Made by a program: the position numbers and the translations under genes. Shown here in pieces: positions 35,438 to 44,097 of a stretch of 64,000 nucleotides of DNA. The notes under the pieces were generated by a model that saw only the letters and a list, made by a program, of their open reading frames with translations, was not told the origin of the DNA and ran no database searches. The stretch's first letter is position 1; every line of letters begins with the position of its first letter. The DNA comes from Flavobacterium hibernum. Lineage in GTDB: Bacteria > Bacteroidota > Bacteroidia > Flavobacteriales > Flavobacteriaceae. The DNA is taken from positions 1 through 64,000 of the forward strand of contig NZ_JPRK01000023.1 of NCBI RefSeq assembly GCF_000832125.1, written 5' to 3'.

Positions 35438-35588
35438 AAGAGATATTTTGAATTTTAAAACAAAAAACATTAAATCTTTTATTATCCTATCAATATAATA
35501 GACTAATACATCTAAATTATTGACAAATATTTAGAGAATCCAAAAATACAACAGGCTGAATATTGTTTTCGATTTTTAGATTTAAAAG

Positions 35589-36155
35589 TTAGTTTTCGTA
35601 CATTTCTGGCGTAACAACATACTCTGTTAAAAATGCTCCATTTGAATCTGTATAATTGTATTTAATAGTAACTTCATTATCTCTGAACGATTTTAATTGC
35701 GGATTGTTTCTCACGTCTTCTAAAATACGCGGAAAAATATATTTTCGAACTGTATCTATTTTAACATCCGCTTTAGTGATTCCAACTAAAACATAATTAT
35801 ACTGAAGCGTTTTGTTTGGTAAAGCCACAGCATTTTTTAAAGTTGTATTCGCGTCAACATTCATCGGGCAATTTTTATTCACTTTATTTGCTGCTTGAAC
35901 TAATACCTTATCAACAGATGTGTCACTAGACGGTTTAAATGGAAGCTGCATTACAAAAAACATCACAATAAAACCAGCTACAAATCCTAAAAAGGTTTTC
36001 AAATTAAATTTTCTTTCAGGTTTATCAGCTTTCTTTTTCTCTATTGAAGAAGCTATAGCTTCCTTTTCTAAAACAGGCAATTTAAACCCACAGACAGAAC
36101 AATATTTTGAATTTATATCATTTTCTGCTTCACAATTTGAACATATTGTTTTCAT
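35589..36155 (-). CDS. Zinc-ribbon membrane protein
   Basis: 188 residues. The N-terminus is a zinc ribbon of the double-CxxC type (TICSNCEAENDINSKYCSVCG), then a charged linker, one transmembrane helix (about 53-70, FLGFVAGFIVMFFVMQL) and a C-terminal domain of about 115 residues. The ribbon should be cytoplasmic and the C-terminal part periplasmic. Function unknown. Monocistronic; faces away from the cupin/MDR genes by a repeat-containing spacer. Confidence 0.75.
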   Translation of the reverse strand: MKTICSNCEAENDINSKYCSVCGFKLPVLEKEAIASSIEKKKADKPERKFNLKTFLGFVAGFIVMFFVMQLPFKPSSDTSVDKVLVQAANKVNKNCPMNVDANTTLKNAVALPNKTLQYNYVLVGITKADVKIDTVRKYIFPRILEDVRNNPQLKSFRDNEVTIKYNYTDSNGAFLTEYVVTPEMYEN

Positions 36156-36289
36156 ACAACTTTGATTTCTAGTATTAATATTATTGATTTATTTATGATT
36201 TTAAGCTATTGGAGTTTATTAAATACAAGTCTTATTCAAGTATAAATATATGCAAAAATGTGAAACACCTTAAAAATCGCAAAACTAAA

Positions 36290-36378
36290 TGTCACCTTGA
36301 GCGAAGTCGAAGGGCACAATCAAAATCGATATTCTTTGTCGAATTACGTGATGCTCTTCGACTTCGCTCAGAGTGACA
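36290..36378. repeat. CTTCGACTTCGCTCA-family inverted repeat
   Basis: Arms 36290-36312 and 36356-36378 share GAGCGAAGTCGAAG and its complement with a few mismatches at the outer TGTCACC end. The internal TTTGTCGAATTACG segment resembles the interior of the other members. Same family as 21237-21339 and 41410-41650. Confidence 0.7.
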
Positions 36379-36453
36379 AGATTACGAATAGAAACAAATA
36401 AATAAGTATTATCAAAGTTTGTAAGTTATCAACTTTTATAAAGCTAGAGTTAG

Positions 36454-36930
36454 CTACTTCCTTTCTGAAGCATCAAGCAATATCGCCAGTTGAATACAAG
36501 GAAAATCAGATCGATTGCTCCAAGCATGATTTGTTCCTCTTTGTACAACAATATCTCCGGCTTGTAAAAGCGTTTCATCCTAATCAACAATAAGATAAAT
36601 TTCTCCCGAAAGAATTACAATATAATCGAGCGTATCGGTTTGATGCATTAAGGGATGCGGCTGACCTTCTTTAGCGACAATCCCAAGGGCAGAATCTGGC
36701 GGAATCTGAACATATCTAAAATAACTTCCGTTTACAGGGGTGTTTGGAAAAGCAGTATTTTCGATAACATTTTCAACATCCAACTTTACAGGTATACTAG
36801 CTGTTGACCAAATATCGGAAATTATTAAACCCGGAAAATGTTCTGAGACATTAGATACTATCGCATCATTTTCAATTATTGATTTTCCATTTCGTAATCC
36901 TGTTACGATTCTTCTCGGGATTGCTCTCAT
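36454..36930 (-). pseudogene. Cupin-domain protein interrupted by an in-frame amber codon
   Basis: A single frame of 158 sense positions runs from ATG 36930 to a TAG at 36456-36454 but has an internal TAG at 36582-36580. Before it is HQTDTLDYIVILSGEIYLIVD, after it DETLLQAGDIVVQRGTNHAW, together one normal cupin barrel (HxT...GE and the second-motif GD...H). The stop sits exactly where a Glu, Gln or Lys codon would be expected, so one base change broke the gene. The rest of the frame is intact, so the mutation looks recent, or it is a sequencing error. It sits four bases after the MDR oxidoreductase gene, in the same operon. Confidence 0.8.
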
Positions 36931-36934
36931 AAAT

Positions 36935-37927
36935 TTATTGTATTTGCATTATTAATTTCTTTCCATTCGTTTTATTCTCTCTAAGTATAGTGTGCGCTTT
37001 TAGAACAGTTTCTACTTCCAAATTACCAATTACCTCAATATCTGGCGGAGTAATAACTTTTTGATTCAATAAAGAAGCTAATTCGCTTAATCCGTTTTTA
37101 TAATAATCATATCTTTTTTCTTTCCCATATACATAGTTCGAGATATTCAAGATGGTTGCTCCTTTACTAAAAAGAATTTCACGAGAATCTGAAGTCGAAA
37201 AATTAGTTACGTCAACATAAGTTCCGTTAGCTTTTAAAAGTTTAGCGGCTACAACAGCAATTTCATTTCCAACCAAATCCACTACAAAATCAAAAGGTTT
37301 GTTGTTATTTAATGCCAAAGCCGTTTCGTAAACTGCAACATTTTTATAATTAATAATCTGCTCGTAGTTTATACCTATATGGAGCAACGACGCAATACTG
37401 CTCTCATTTCCGGCAGTAACAATTAGATTATGATATCCCTTTGCAAGTAATAATTTAAGAAGCATATTGCCTACTCCGCCAGCAGCTCCAGTTATAAAAA
37501 TAGAATCATTTACCTTAGCATTCATTCTATTAATAGACTGCAAAGCCGTAAGTCCAACCGAAGGTATTCCTGCGGCTTGTTGCAAAGAAATTGTTGCAGG
37601 CAATTGCATAATAATTGTTTCAGGAACACAAATATATTCTGCGTACGTGCCATTTGAACCCATGCTTCCGGAACCGCAAAAAACAGCATCTCCTATTTTA
37701 AAACTAGTTACAGCATTACCAACCGCCGATACGATTCCAGAAAATTCCCGACCTAATATTGGCGAATGCAATAACTTGCGTTCCATAGCATTCTCCGTCA
37801 TTTGATAATCTACGGGATTAAATCCTGAGGCACTTATTTTTACCTGTACCTCGTGGTTTTGAGGTTGTGGTACATTTATCTCTTCCAGATAAAATTCTCC
37901 ATTTTGATGTAAAACGATTGCTTTCAT
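36935..37927 (-). CDS. MDR-family NADPH:quinone-type oxidoreductase
   Basis: 330 residues of the zinc-independent medium-chain dehydrogenase/reductase family: ASGFNPVDYQM and GREFSGIVSAVG in the GroES-like domain, and the nucleotide site IFITGAAGGVGNMLLKL near residue 145-160. The cysteine and acidic ligands for structural zinc are missing, as in quinone oxidoreductases. Divergent from an HxlR regulator, with a palindromic operator between; likely derepressed by reactive electrophiles or quinones. Confidence 0.82.
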   Translation of the reverse strand: MKAIVLHQNGEFYLEEINVPQPQNHEVQVKISASGFNPVDYQMTENAMERKLLHSPILGREFSGIVSAVGNAVTSFKIGDAVFCGSGSMGSNGTYAEYICVPETIIMQLPATISLQQAAGIPSVGLTALQSINRMNAKVNDSIFITGAAGGVGNMLLKLLLAKGYHNLIVTAGNESSIASLLHIGINYEQIINYKNVAVYETALALNNNKPFDFVVDLVGNEIAVVAAKLLKANGTYVDVTNFSTSDSREILFSKGATILNISNYVYGKEKRYDYYKNGLSELASLLNQKVITPPDIEVIGNLEVETVLKAHTILRENKTNGKKLIMQIQ

Positions 37928-37968
37928 TTTTATTCTTTTAGGAGTACTAAATTAGAATAGAAATCTCT

Positions 37969-38006
37969 TATTTTTGCTATAGGTTAACCCGAGGTAACCG
38001 GTTACC
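37969..38006 (+). promoter_or_regulatory. HxlR promoter and palindromic operator
   Basis: TATTTTTG (37969-37976) fits the -7 consensus. Directly after it come GGTTAACC (37982-37989) and the perfect 14-bp palindrome GGTAACCGGTTACC (37993-38006), which ends 14 bases before the HxlR ATG. GC-containing palindromes at the start site of an otherwise AT-rich divergent gap are a strong operator candidate for the HxlR protein itself. Confidence 0.6.
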
Positions 38007-38020
38007 CAAGAGAAACTACT

Positions 38021-38398
38021 ATGGCAAAAATTAACGATAATGGTACGCTTAGAGAAGCCAATTGCTCCGAAGAATTAATGGCAATGCGTGATAGTCTGGA
38101 TGTTTTGGGCGGAAAATGGAAATTGATGATTTTGCGTTTCTTAACCAACAGAACACATCAAATTATTAATTTTAAGAAGATGCAACGCGAAATCGATGGT
38201 ATTTCTGCTAAGATGCTAAGCAAGGAATTAAAAGAGCTCGAAACCAATTTACTAATTTCCAGAACAGAACAGCAGACACGACCAATTACGGTTGTATATG
38301 CTATTACTGAATACGGGAAATCTGTACTTCCGGTTACTGAAACTCTGGTACAATGGGGTTTGAGCCATCGCGAAAAAATAATCGAATCTATTAAATAA
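38021..38398 (+). CDS. HxlR-family transcriptional regulator
   Basis: 125 residues with the HxlR winged helix: a conserved Cys near the N-terminus (C19 in EANCSEE), LDVLGGKWKLMILRFL, ISAKMLSKELKELETN as recognition region, and a wing with RPITVVYAITEYGKS. Many members sense aldehydes or quinones through this Cys. It is divergent from the MDR oxidoreductase and cupin genes, the probable targets. Confidence 0.88.
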   Translation: MAKINDNGTLREANCSEELMAMRDSLDVLGGKWKLMILRFLTNRTHQIINFKKMQREIDGISAKMLSKELKELETNLLISRTEQQTRPITVVYAITEYGKSVLPVTETLVQWGLSHREKIIESIK

Positions 38399-38415
38399 AC
38401 GATCCAAAAAATTCA

Positions 38416-38919
38416 TTAAACTGATTTTCTAAAATAAATGAGTTCTTTATGAGGTTCTTCACTAATGATTTCTTCAAAATCGAACGTCTTATAATTAAGA
38501 GATTGCAACACTTCGATTAAAGCGGCATCTATTGCAAGAACTTTTACCCAAATTAAATCATGTTTTCTTTGCGTTGCCACTTCTTCTGCACGTTTAAAAA
38601 GTGCTTCAGCTTCGTCTGGATTAAAGTAAACAATATGCTCGATACCAATTGCTTTATTGGCTCCAAGATTTTGATTTGAAAGTCTGGATGAATTCAGCTT
38701 CATAAAAGACAACGGATTATCTCCATCGTAAACCATTAACATTTCAACCGAAAAATCATTTTGGATTTTGAATAACTTTTGATGCGAAAGATATTCTTCA
38801 ACATATTTTTTGCCTAATGCTTTTTGACCAAATAAATCAGAATAAAACTGAATGGCTTTATTTTCCATCCACACCACATTATCATTAATGATAACTACAA
38901 ATTTTGCAACTTTAACCAT
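38416..38919 (-). CDS. GNAT-like acetyltransferase domain protein
   Basis: 167 residues without a signal peptide. The phrase IEHIVYFNPDEAEALFKRAEEVATQRKHD, followed by LIEVLQSLNYKTFDF, has the strand-helix order of the second half of GNAT proteins, but the acetyl-CoA pyrophosphate loop (Q/RxxGxG/A) is not clear (SNQNLGANKAIGIEHI is the nearest). Substrate unknown; the assignment is tentative. Confidence 0.55.
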   Translation of the reverse strand: MVKVAKFVVIINDNVVWMENKAIQFYSDLFGQKALGKKYVEEYLSHQKLFKIQNDFSVEMLMVYDGDNPLSFMKLNSSRLSNQNLGANKAIGIEHIVYFNPDEAEALFKRAEEVATQRKHDLIWVKVLAIDAALIEVLQSLNYKTFDFEEIISEEPHKELIYFRKSV

Positions 38920-38992
38920 GCTTTACTTTTTTAAGCAAAATTGGGCAGATTTTCATTTAAAGTAAAGAGCAAAATGTCGGCAACTTTGTTCA

Positions 38993-39859
38993 TTAAGTCG
39001 GAAGTTTTTTTCGGTATTCTAAAGGAGAAATACCTTCACGATTTTTAAAAAACCGACCAAAAATAGACTGATTCAAAAAATTTAAAATGTCGCTTATTTG
39101 GTTAATTGTCAAATCTTTGTTCTGCAACAAAACTTTAGCCTCAAGAATCACAATATCATCAATCCAATTACTCGCCGTTTTTCCACTGTTCGTTTTAATA
39201 ATTTCAGATAAATATTTACGGCTTACATTCAAAGAATCAGCATAATATTGTACAGATCTTTGACTTAAAAAATCTTTGAACAAAAGTTGTTTGAATCTTT
39301 CGAATATTGGATTCTGAACCTTTTCAGTAGAAAAGATTTGTTTAATTCCATCCAGTTCGTAAATCAATATATAAAGATAACTTCTTATAATAGCTGGTTT
39401 ATGATTCGCATTTGAGGTAAAAACTTCTTTAATCAAATTAAAAACCTGTTCGAATTTCTTTGTTTCTTTTTGCTCCAGGTTAAATACATGCATTTGGCTA
39501 TTTTCGAAAAACTCATATTGCGACAGAAAAAATATATTCGCCTGATTTTCGAGAAAAAACTGCTGCTTAAAAAATAGAATATCAAGTAAGATTTCGTCGC
39601 TATCTTTTGTAAAACTCCGAATCACCGAAGGGCTTAATGCAATAATTGCGGGAGCATGAATAACCGTTTTCTCCAATTGGGTTTGCATTACAATACTACC
39701 TTTTCTAAGAAACTCAACTGCATAACTTTCTGCTCTGTAAGGTTCACTAATATAAGGATGATCTTGCGCCTGAATATAAAAGTAATCCTCATCGTTCTCT
39801 ACGCCCGAAAACAAACTTTTATGATGTGTAAGCGAATATGTCGAAATGGTATTCTTCAA
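38993..39859 (-). CDS. AraC-family transcriptional regulator
   Basis: 288 residues: an N-terminal cupin-like sensing domain (about 20-160) and a C-terminal AraC DNA-binding domain with RSVQYYADSLNVSRKYLSEIIKTNSG (first helix-turn-helix) and LTINQISDILNFLNQSIFGRFFKNREGISPLEYR (second). The ligand is not visible. Its start faces the sugar dehydrogenase gene downstream of that gene's terminator, so it has its own promoter. Confidence 0.87.
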   Translation of the reverse strand: MKNTISTYSLTHHKSLFSGVENDEDYFYIQAQDHPYISEPYRAESYAVEFLRKGSIVMQTQLEKTVIHAPAIIALSPSVIRSFTKDSDEILLDILFFKQQFFLENQANIFFLSQYEFFENSQMHVFNLEQKETKKFEQVFNLIKEVFTSNANHKPAIIRSYLYILIYELDGIKQIFSTEKVQNPIFERFKQLLFKDFLSQRSVQYYADSLNVSRKYLSEIIKTNSGKTASNWIDDIVILEAKVLLQNKDLTINQISDILNFLNQSIFGRFFKNREGISPLEYRKKLPT

Positions 39860-39914
39860 ACGTTTTTATTATTTAATCTATTCAAATATAGTTAAACCGT
39901 TTTTCGCATAACAA

Positions 39915-39940
39915 AAAATGGCGCCAAATAGCGCCATTTT
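39915..39940 (-). terminator. Terminator of the sugar dehydrogenase gene
   Basis: AAAATGGCGC (39915-39924) pairs with GCGCCATTTT (39931-39940) around CAAATA. On the minus strand the stem runs into TTTT, 26 bases past the dehydrogenase stop at 39967. Confidence 0.85.
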
Positions 39941-39966
39941 ATTTCATTCAGATTAAATCCTGAAAA

Positions 39967-41193
39967 TTATTTCTTGTCAATTTTATACAATTTACCACCA
40001 TCAGTAATAGCGTATAAAGCTCCGTCGACACCTTGAGTAATATCTCTAAACCTTTGATTTTCTGAAGCCAAAAGTCTTTCCTCTCCCACTACTTTATTAT
40101 TCTCGATCGCAAGACGTACAATATGCATTCCGCTTAAAGCACCAATAAAAAGATTATTTTGCCATTCAGGAACACGATTACCGGTATAAAAAGTCATTCC
40201 GCTTGGCGAAACTACGGGATCCCAATAATAAACAGGCTGCTCCATACCATCTTGTTGCTGAATTCCTGCACCAATTTTTTCTCCGCTATATTCAATTCCG
40301 TACGTAATAATTGGCCAACCATAATTAGAACCGGGTTTTAAACGATTAATTTCGTCACCGCCACGTGGTCCGTGCTCGGCAAGCCAAATCTCTCCGTTAT
40401 TTGGGTTAAGTGCCAATCCTTGCGGATTTCTGTGTCCGTAAGTATACAATTCCGGTAAAGCACCCGTTACACCAAATGAAGGATTTCCAGGTGCAGGTTG
40501 TCCGTCTTTCGTAATTCTGACCACTTTTCCTAAACCAGATGTTAGTGATTGTGCCAAAGGTCGCGTTTCAAGAACAGAACGCTCTCCTGTACTTACTACA
40601 AGATTTCCTGTTTTGTCAAAAAGTATACGACCACCGTAGTGAAGCGTACTTGCATTGGCAGGAATTGCACGATAAATTACTGTTGCGCCTTCTATCGTTT
40701 TCTCATCGTTTGATAATTTACCTTTTGCTACAGCAGTATTATTTCCGCCTCCAACTACTTCAGAGAAAACCCAATAAATCATTCGGTTCGTGGCAAATTC
40801 AGGATCCAGACATAAACCTAATAAACCTCCCTGACCCGCAGAGTTAACAGCAGGAATACCTGTAATTGGATTACTTACTACTCCAGCAACAGTAACAATG
40901 CGCATAGTACCCGTTTTTTGAGTAACCAATAAACGTCCGTCCGGAAGCGCCTTTATTCCCCACGGACTTGTGAGCGCACTTGTAATTACATCTGCCTGAT
41001 AAGGTGTGGTTGTTTGAACACCATTTATACGAGTTTGTCCGGAAAAGGCAGGTTTATAAGTTGTATTTGCAGCAGTTCCTTCGACAGGATCCGTTACAGT
41101 TCCTGGATTAGTACCGGTTTCTTTGTCGTTTGAACAACTAAAGAATGCAAATAACAGACTTGGGAGAATAGCGATGTATTTTATTTTTCTCAT
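39967..41193 (-). CDS. PQQ-dependent sugar dehydrogenase family lipoprotein
   Basis: 408 residues with a lipoprotein signal (lipobox FFSC). The six-bladed propeller family motifs are present: LTSPWGIKALPDGRLLVTQK, GGLLGLCLDPEF, LPELYTYGHRNPQGLALNP, WLAEHGPRGGDEINRLKPGSNYGWP and VVSPSGMTFYTG. HGPRGGDE and HRNPQG hold the residues that bind calcium, PQQ and substrate in soluble glucose dehydrogenase. It likely oxidises an aldose at the outer face of the envelope, if PQQ is available. Single gene with its own terminator. Confidence 0.87.
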   Translation of the reverse strand: MRKIKYIAILPSLLFAFFSCSNDKETGTNPGTVTDPVEGTAANTTYKPAFSGQTRINGVQTTTPYQADVITSALTSPWGIKALPDGRLLVTQKTGTMRIVTVAGVVSNPITGIPAVNSAGQGGLLGLCLDPEFATNRMIYWVFSEVVGGGNNTAVAKGKLSNDEKTIEGATVIYRAIPANASTLHYGGRILFDKTGNLVVSTGERSVLETRPLAQSLTSGLGKVVRITKDGQPAPGNPSFGVTGALPELYTYGHRNPQGLALNPNNGEIWLAEHGPRGGDEINRLKPGSNYGWPIITYGIEYSGEKIGAGIQQQDGMEQPVYYWDPVVSPSGMTFYTGNRVPEWQNNLFIGALSGMHIVRLAIENNKVVGEERLLASENQRFRDITQGVDGALYAITDGGKLYKIDKK

Positions 41194-41409
41194 GTTTAGT
41201 AGATTTAAAATTAATAGTTGGGCATTTAAATCAAATTTCTAAAATTATAATTAAAAAATTTTATACAATTTATCTCAAAAGTTATACAATTACTTGAATT
41301 ATAAACAATTCTATGATCTGATTGTAGAAATTAAGCTTTGAGTGTTAGACTGAGTCTATTTCACTCTGTTCTAGCTAAACTTACTTGAAAGTACTTCAAA
41401 TAGGAACGG

Positions 41410-41650
41410 GTCTTCGACTTCGCTCAGACTGACATGCAAGACTTTAAAAACATAATTGATCTAGTTTGTCAGGCTGAGCGAAGTCGAAGCCCACGTTTGT
41501 TAAATTATTTTGCAAGACTACGAATTCACTCAGTCTGACGTACAATACTAAAAAAAATAATTGATCTGGTTTGTCAGGCTGAGCGAAGTCGAAGCCCACG
41601 TTCCAATAGCAGCGCCTTCTCCCGAAGTTTCGGGACGCTCAGGGTGACAT
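41410..41650. repeat. Cluster of CTTCGACTTCGCTCA-family repeats
   Basis: At least five arms occur here: 41410-41434 (plus sense), TGTCAGGCTGAGCGAAGTCG at 41467-41492, a decayed arm at 41511-41539, the same arm again at 41572-41600, and TCCCGAAGTTTCGGGACGCTCAGGGTGACA at about 41620-41649 (given by position only as a variant). Two of them share a longer direct repeat from AATTGATCT to CCCACGTT (41455 and 41560). Nested insertions of a small repeat element would explain this. The remaining spacer 41194-41409 and 41651-41805 shows no gene. Confidence 0.7.
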
Positions 41651-41805
41651 TATGTTTTAAAATATTTTATTTATAAATTAATTAAGCTCAAAAGATTTAT
41701 AGAATAATTTAAAATCTTATATAAATATGATCTTGTTTAAACTTACCTAAATTTACGCATCTTAAAAATAAATGATGCAAAAATTCATTTCATAAAATAA
41801 TTATC

Positions 41806-41833
41806 TATATTTGCAGTCATCAGATGATATGAC
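41806..41833 (+). promoter_or_regulatory. Promoter and operator of the FadR-type regulator
   Basis: TATATTTG (41806-41813) is a perfect -7 box. At 41819-41833, overlapping the expected start site, is ATCAGATGATATGAC, which matches 13 of 15 bases of the perfect palindromic site at 42517-42531. It ends two bases before the regulator's ATG, so binding should block its own transcription. Confidence 0.65.
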
Positions 41834-41835
41834 AA

Positions 41836-42501
41836 ATGAAAACCTTAATTCAAAAAAAATCTCTTGCTCAGGAAGTTGCTTCTAAAATAGAAGAGCAAAT
41901 TGCATTGGGGTATTACAAAATCAACGAAAAACTTCCAATTGAGGCAGCTCTTATGGAAAGTTTTGGTGTGGGACGCTCTTCCATTAGAGAAGCGATGAAG
42001 ATACTCGCCAATTCTGGTTTACTTCGCATTCAGCAAGGTGTTGGAACTTTTGTAGAGCAAATTAACAGCACTCAGGAACCGATGGACAAAAGACTGATGC
42101 GGGCAACTCTTCAGGATTTAGATGAGGTTAGGCAATTAATAGAATTAAAAATTGCTGAAAAAGCTGCGATTAACAGAACGGATGATGATATCCTTGTAAT
42201 GAAACAGCATTTGGCGGACCGAATGAAAGCTGCCAACGAAGGTTTACTTGAAGAATGTGTCGAAGCGGATATTCAATTTCACATCGCAATTGCCGAGGCT
42301 TCTAAAAATGAAATTTTATCTGATTTATATAAATCTGTATCAAAGCATTTAAAAAAAGAGTTTCTGCATCTTTATCCTGACACCAGAGTATTTCAAGAAA
42401 CGTATGATATACACGAACAACTTTTAACAAATATTATCGCAAAAGATCAAAAAGAAACCTGGAATACAGCCGCAAAAATCGTAGGACAGAGTAATTACTA
42501 A
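41836..42501 (+). CDS. GntR/FadR-family transcriptional regulator
   Basis: 221 residues: an N-terminal winged helix (about 10-75) with EKLPIEAALMESFGVGRSSIREAMKILANSGLLRIQQGVGTFV, and a helical FCD ligand domain with metal-binding His/Asp candidates in DIQFHIAIAEAS and YDIHEQLL. It controls itself and the adjacent transporter through a shared palindrome. Ligand probably a small carboxylate-type metabolite, by family. Confidence 0.88.
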   Translation: MKTLIQKKSLAQEVASKIEEQIALGYYKINEKLPIEAALMESFGVGRSSIREAMKILANSGLLRIQQGVGTFVEQINSTQEPMDKRLMRATLQDLDEVRQLIELKIAEKAAINRTDDDILVMKQHLADRMKAANEGLLEECVEADIQFHIAIAEASKNEILSDLYKSVSKHLKKEFLHLYPDTRVFQETYDIHEQLLTNIIAKDQKETWNTAAKIVGQSNY

Positions 42502-42516
42502 TTTTTAACCAAATTC

Positions 42517-42531
42517 ATCAGATGATCTGAT
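42517..42531 (+). promoter_or_regulatory. FadR-type operator before the MFS transporter
   Basis: ATCAGAT-G-ATCTGAT is a perfect 7-1-7 inverted repeat, 15 bases after the regulator's stop and 16 before the transporter's ATG. The near-identical site at 41819-41833 in front of the regulator identifies the likely ligand-controlled repressor. Confidence 0.7.
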
Positions 42532-42547
42532 TTTTTTTATTTTTATT

Positions 42548-43789
42548 ATGGAGACAAATACAAGCTCAACAAACAACATTAACCATTCGAAACAGTTGGC
42601 ACAACAAACTGTTTTTTCAATTTTATTTGCCATTAGTCTTTCGCATTTCATCAATGACTTATTACAAGCAGTTATTCCGGCAGTTTATCCTATTTTAAAA
42701 GATAAATTTAGTTTAACCTTTACCGAAATTGGATTAATTACCCTAACCTATCAACTTACAGCGTCAATTCTACAGCCCTTTATTGGTTTTTATACCGATA
42801 GAAAACCACGTCCATATTCATTGGCAATTGCGATGGCTTTTACATTAATTGGTTTAGCAGCGGTTTCTATCGCTTCTAGTTTTACAAATCTTTTATTTGC
42901 TGTAAGTTTAATTGGTATTGGATCGTCAATATTTCATCCGGAAGCTTCGAGAGTTGCGCATCTGGCCTCAGGAGGAAAAAAAGGATTAGCACAATCTATT
43001 TTTCAATTAGGAGGAAATGCAGGAAGTGCCGTTGGACCATTATTGGCAGCGTTAATTGTTGTTCCCTACGGACAGTTTAATATTATTTGGTTCTGTATTA
43101 TTGCTGTTCTAGGAATTGTAATTCTTTCCAGAATTGCAAAATGGTATCAAGAACATTTAAATCTAAGAGCGTTAAATAAATCTACTGTTACAGAAGAGAC
43201 TCATCATGCATTTTCTAAACAAAAAGTTATAATTTCATTGGGTATTTTATTGGTTCTAATATTTTCAAAATACTTTTATATGGCAAGTATGACAAGTTAT
43301 TATACTTTTTATTTAATTGATAAATTCCATTTGTCAGTACAAGAATCTCAAGTTTATCTTTTTGCATTTCTTGGTGCAGTAGCAGCAGGAACTTTATTTG
43401 GCGGACCATTAGGAGATCGTTTTGGTCGAAAATATATCATCTGGATTTCGATTTTAGGAGTTGCTCCGTTTACTTTATTATTACCTTACGCCAACCTTTT
43501 CTGGACAAGTATCTTATCTGTACTTATTGGTTTAATTATATCATCGGCTTTTTCGGCAATTTTGGTTTATGCAACAGAACTTGTGCCTGGTAAAGTTGGT
43601 TTAATTGCTGGACTTTTCTTCGGATTGGCTTTTGGTATGGGCGGATTAGGTTCTGCTATTCTAGGAAAACTAGCCGATACTACTAGTATAGAATATGTTT
43701 TTAAAATTTGTTCTTTCTTACCTTTAATTGGGGTTTTAACTGGTTTTCTACCTAATATTGAAGGAAGAAAAAAGACTCAAAAAAGTTAA
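42548..43789 (+). CDS. MFS transporter, fosmidomycin-resistance (Fsr) type
   Basis: 413 residues with twelve predicted helices. SHFINDLLQAVIPAVYPILK, GIGSSIFHPEASRVAHLASGG and SIFQLGGNAGSAVGPLLAA are hallmark phrases of the Fsr subfamily. Members export fosmidomycin or other small acidic compounds. The upstream FadR-type regulator and its operator suggest induction by the exported compound or a related metabolite. Confidence 0.85.
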   Translation: METNTSSTNNINHSKQLAQQTVFSILFAISLSHFINDLLQAVIPAVYPILKDKFSLTFTEIGLITLTYQLTASILQPFIGFYTDRKPRPYSLAIAMAFTLIGLAAVSIASSFTNLLFAVSLIGIGSSIFHPEASRVAHLASGGKKGLAQSIFQLGGNAGSAVGPLLAALIVVPYGQFNIIWFCIIAVLGIVILSRIAKWYQEHLNLRALNKSTVTEETHHAFSKQKVIISLGILLVLIFSKYFYMASMTSYYTFYLIDKFHLSVQESQVYLFAFLGAVAAGTLFGGPLGDRFGRKYIIWISILGVAPFTLLLPYANLFWTSILSVLIGLIISSAFSAILVYATELVPGKVGLIAGLFFGLAFGMGGLGSAILGKLADTTSIEYVFKICSFLPLIGVLTGFLPNIEGRKKTQKS

Positions 43790-43813
43790 GTCAATACTTT
43801 ACTAACTTCTAAT

Positions 43814-43857
43814 AAAAAGCCTGATACGAAAAATTATTTTTCGCATCAGGCTTTTTA
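43814..43857 (+). terminator. Terminator of the MFS gene
   Basis: AAAAAGCCTGAT (43814-43825) pairs with ATCAGGCTTTTT (43845-43856), extended inwards by CGAAAAA/TTTTTCG with one mismatch. T runs on both sides; 24 bases past the stop. Confidence 0.85.
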
Positions 43858-43970
43858 GCGTCTAAAAGTGACACAATTCTAAATAAAACATTTTACAGTA
43901 AAGTATAAGTGTAATTTTTACTCCAACATTAAAATTACGTTAGAATTGGCGTTTTCTTGACCAAATAAAC

Positions 43971-44037
43971 TTGATTTACTAATATTAATTTTTACATTTG
44001 CGTTATTTTTATTTATTCTAAATAGAATTCTATTCTA
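43971..44037 (+). promoter_or_regulatory. Promoter and shared 14-bp element of the ankyrin-DUF2271-PepSY-ApbE operon
   Basis: TTG (43971-43973), a 19-base gap and TACATTTG (43993-44000) fit the Bacteroidetes promoter. Just downstream, TTCTAAATAGAATT (44016-44029) is identical to 4776-4789 in front of the other PepSY gene; it overlaps the palindrome AATAGAATTCTATT (44021-44034) and another TTCTA half-site. Position over the start region suggests a repressor such as Fur. Confidence 0.6.
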
Positions 44038-44097
44038 AATTAAATCTATTACATTAAACAACCACAATAAACTCTCAAAAACAATAAATACCTAAAT

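Noticed and set aside
35305-35440. SAM riboswitch before metN
   Set aside because: I could not fit the conserved core of SAM-I or SAM-II; the leader ORF with Met codons explains the terminator better.
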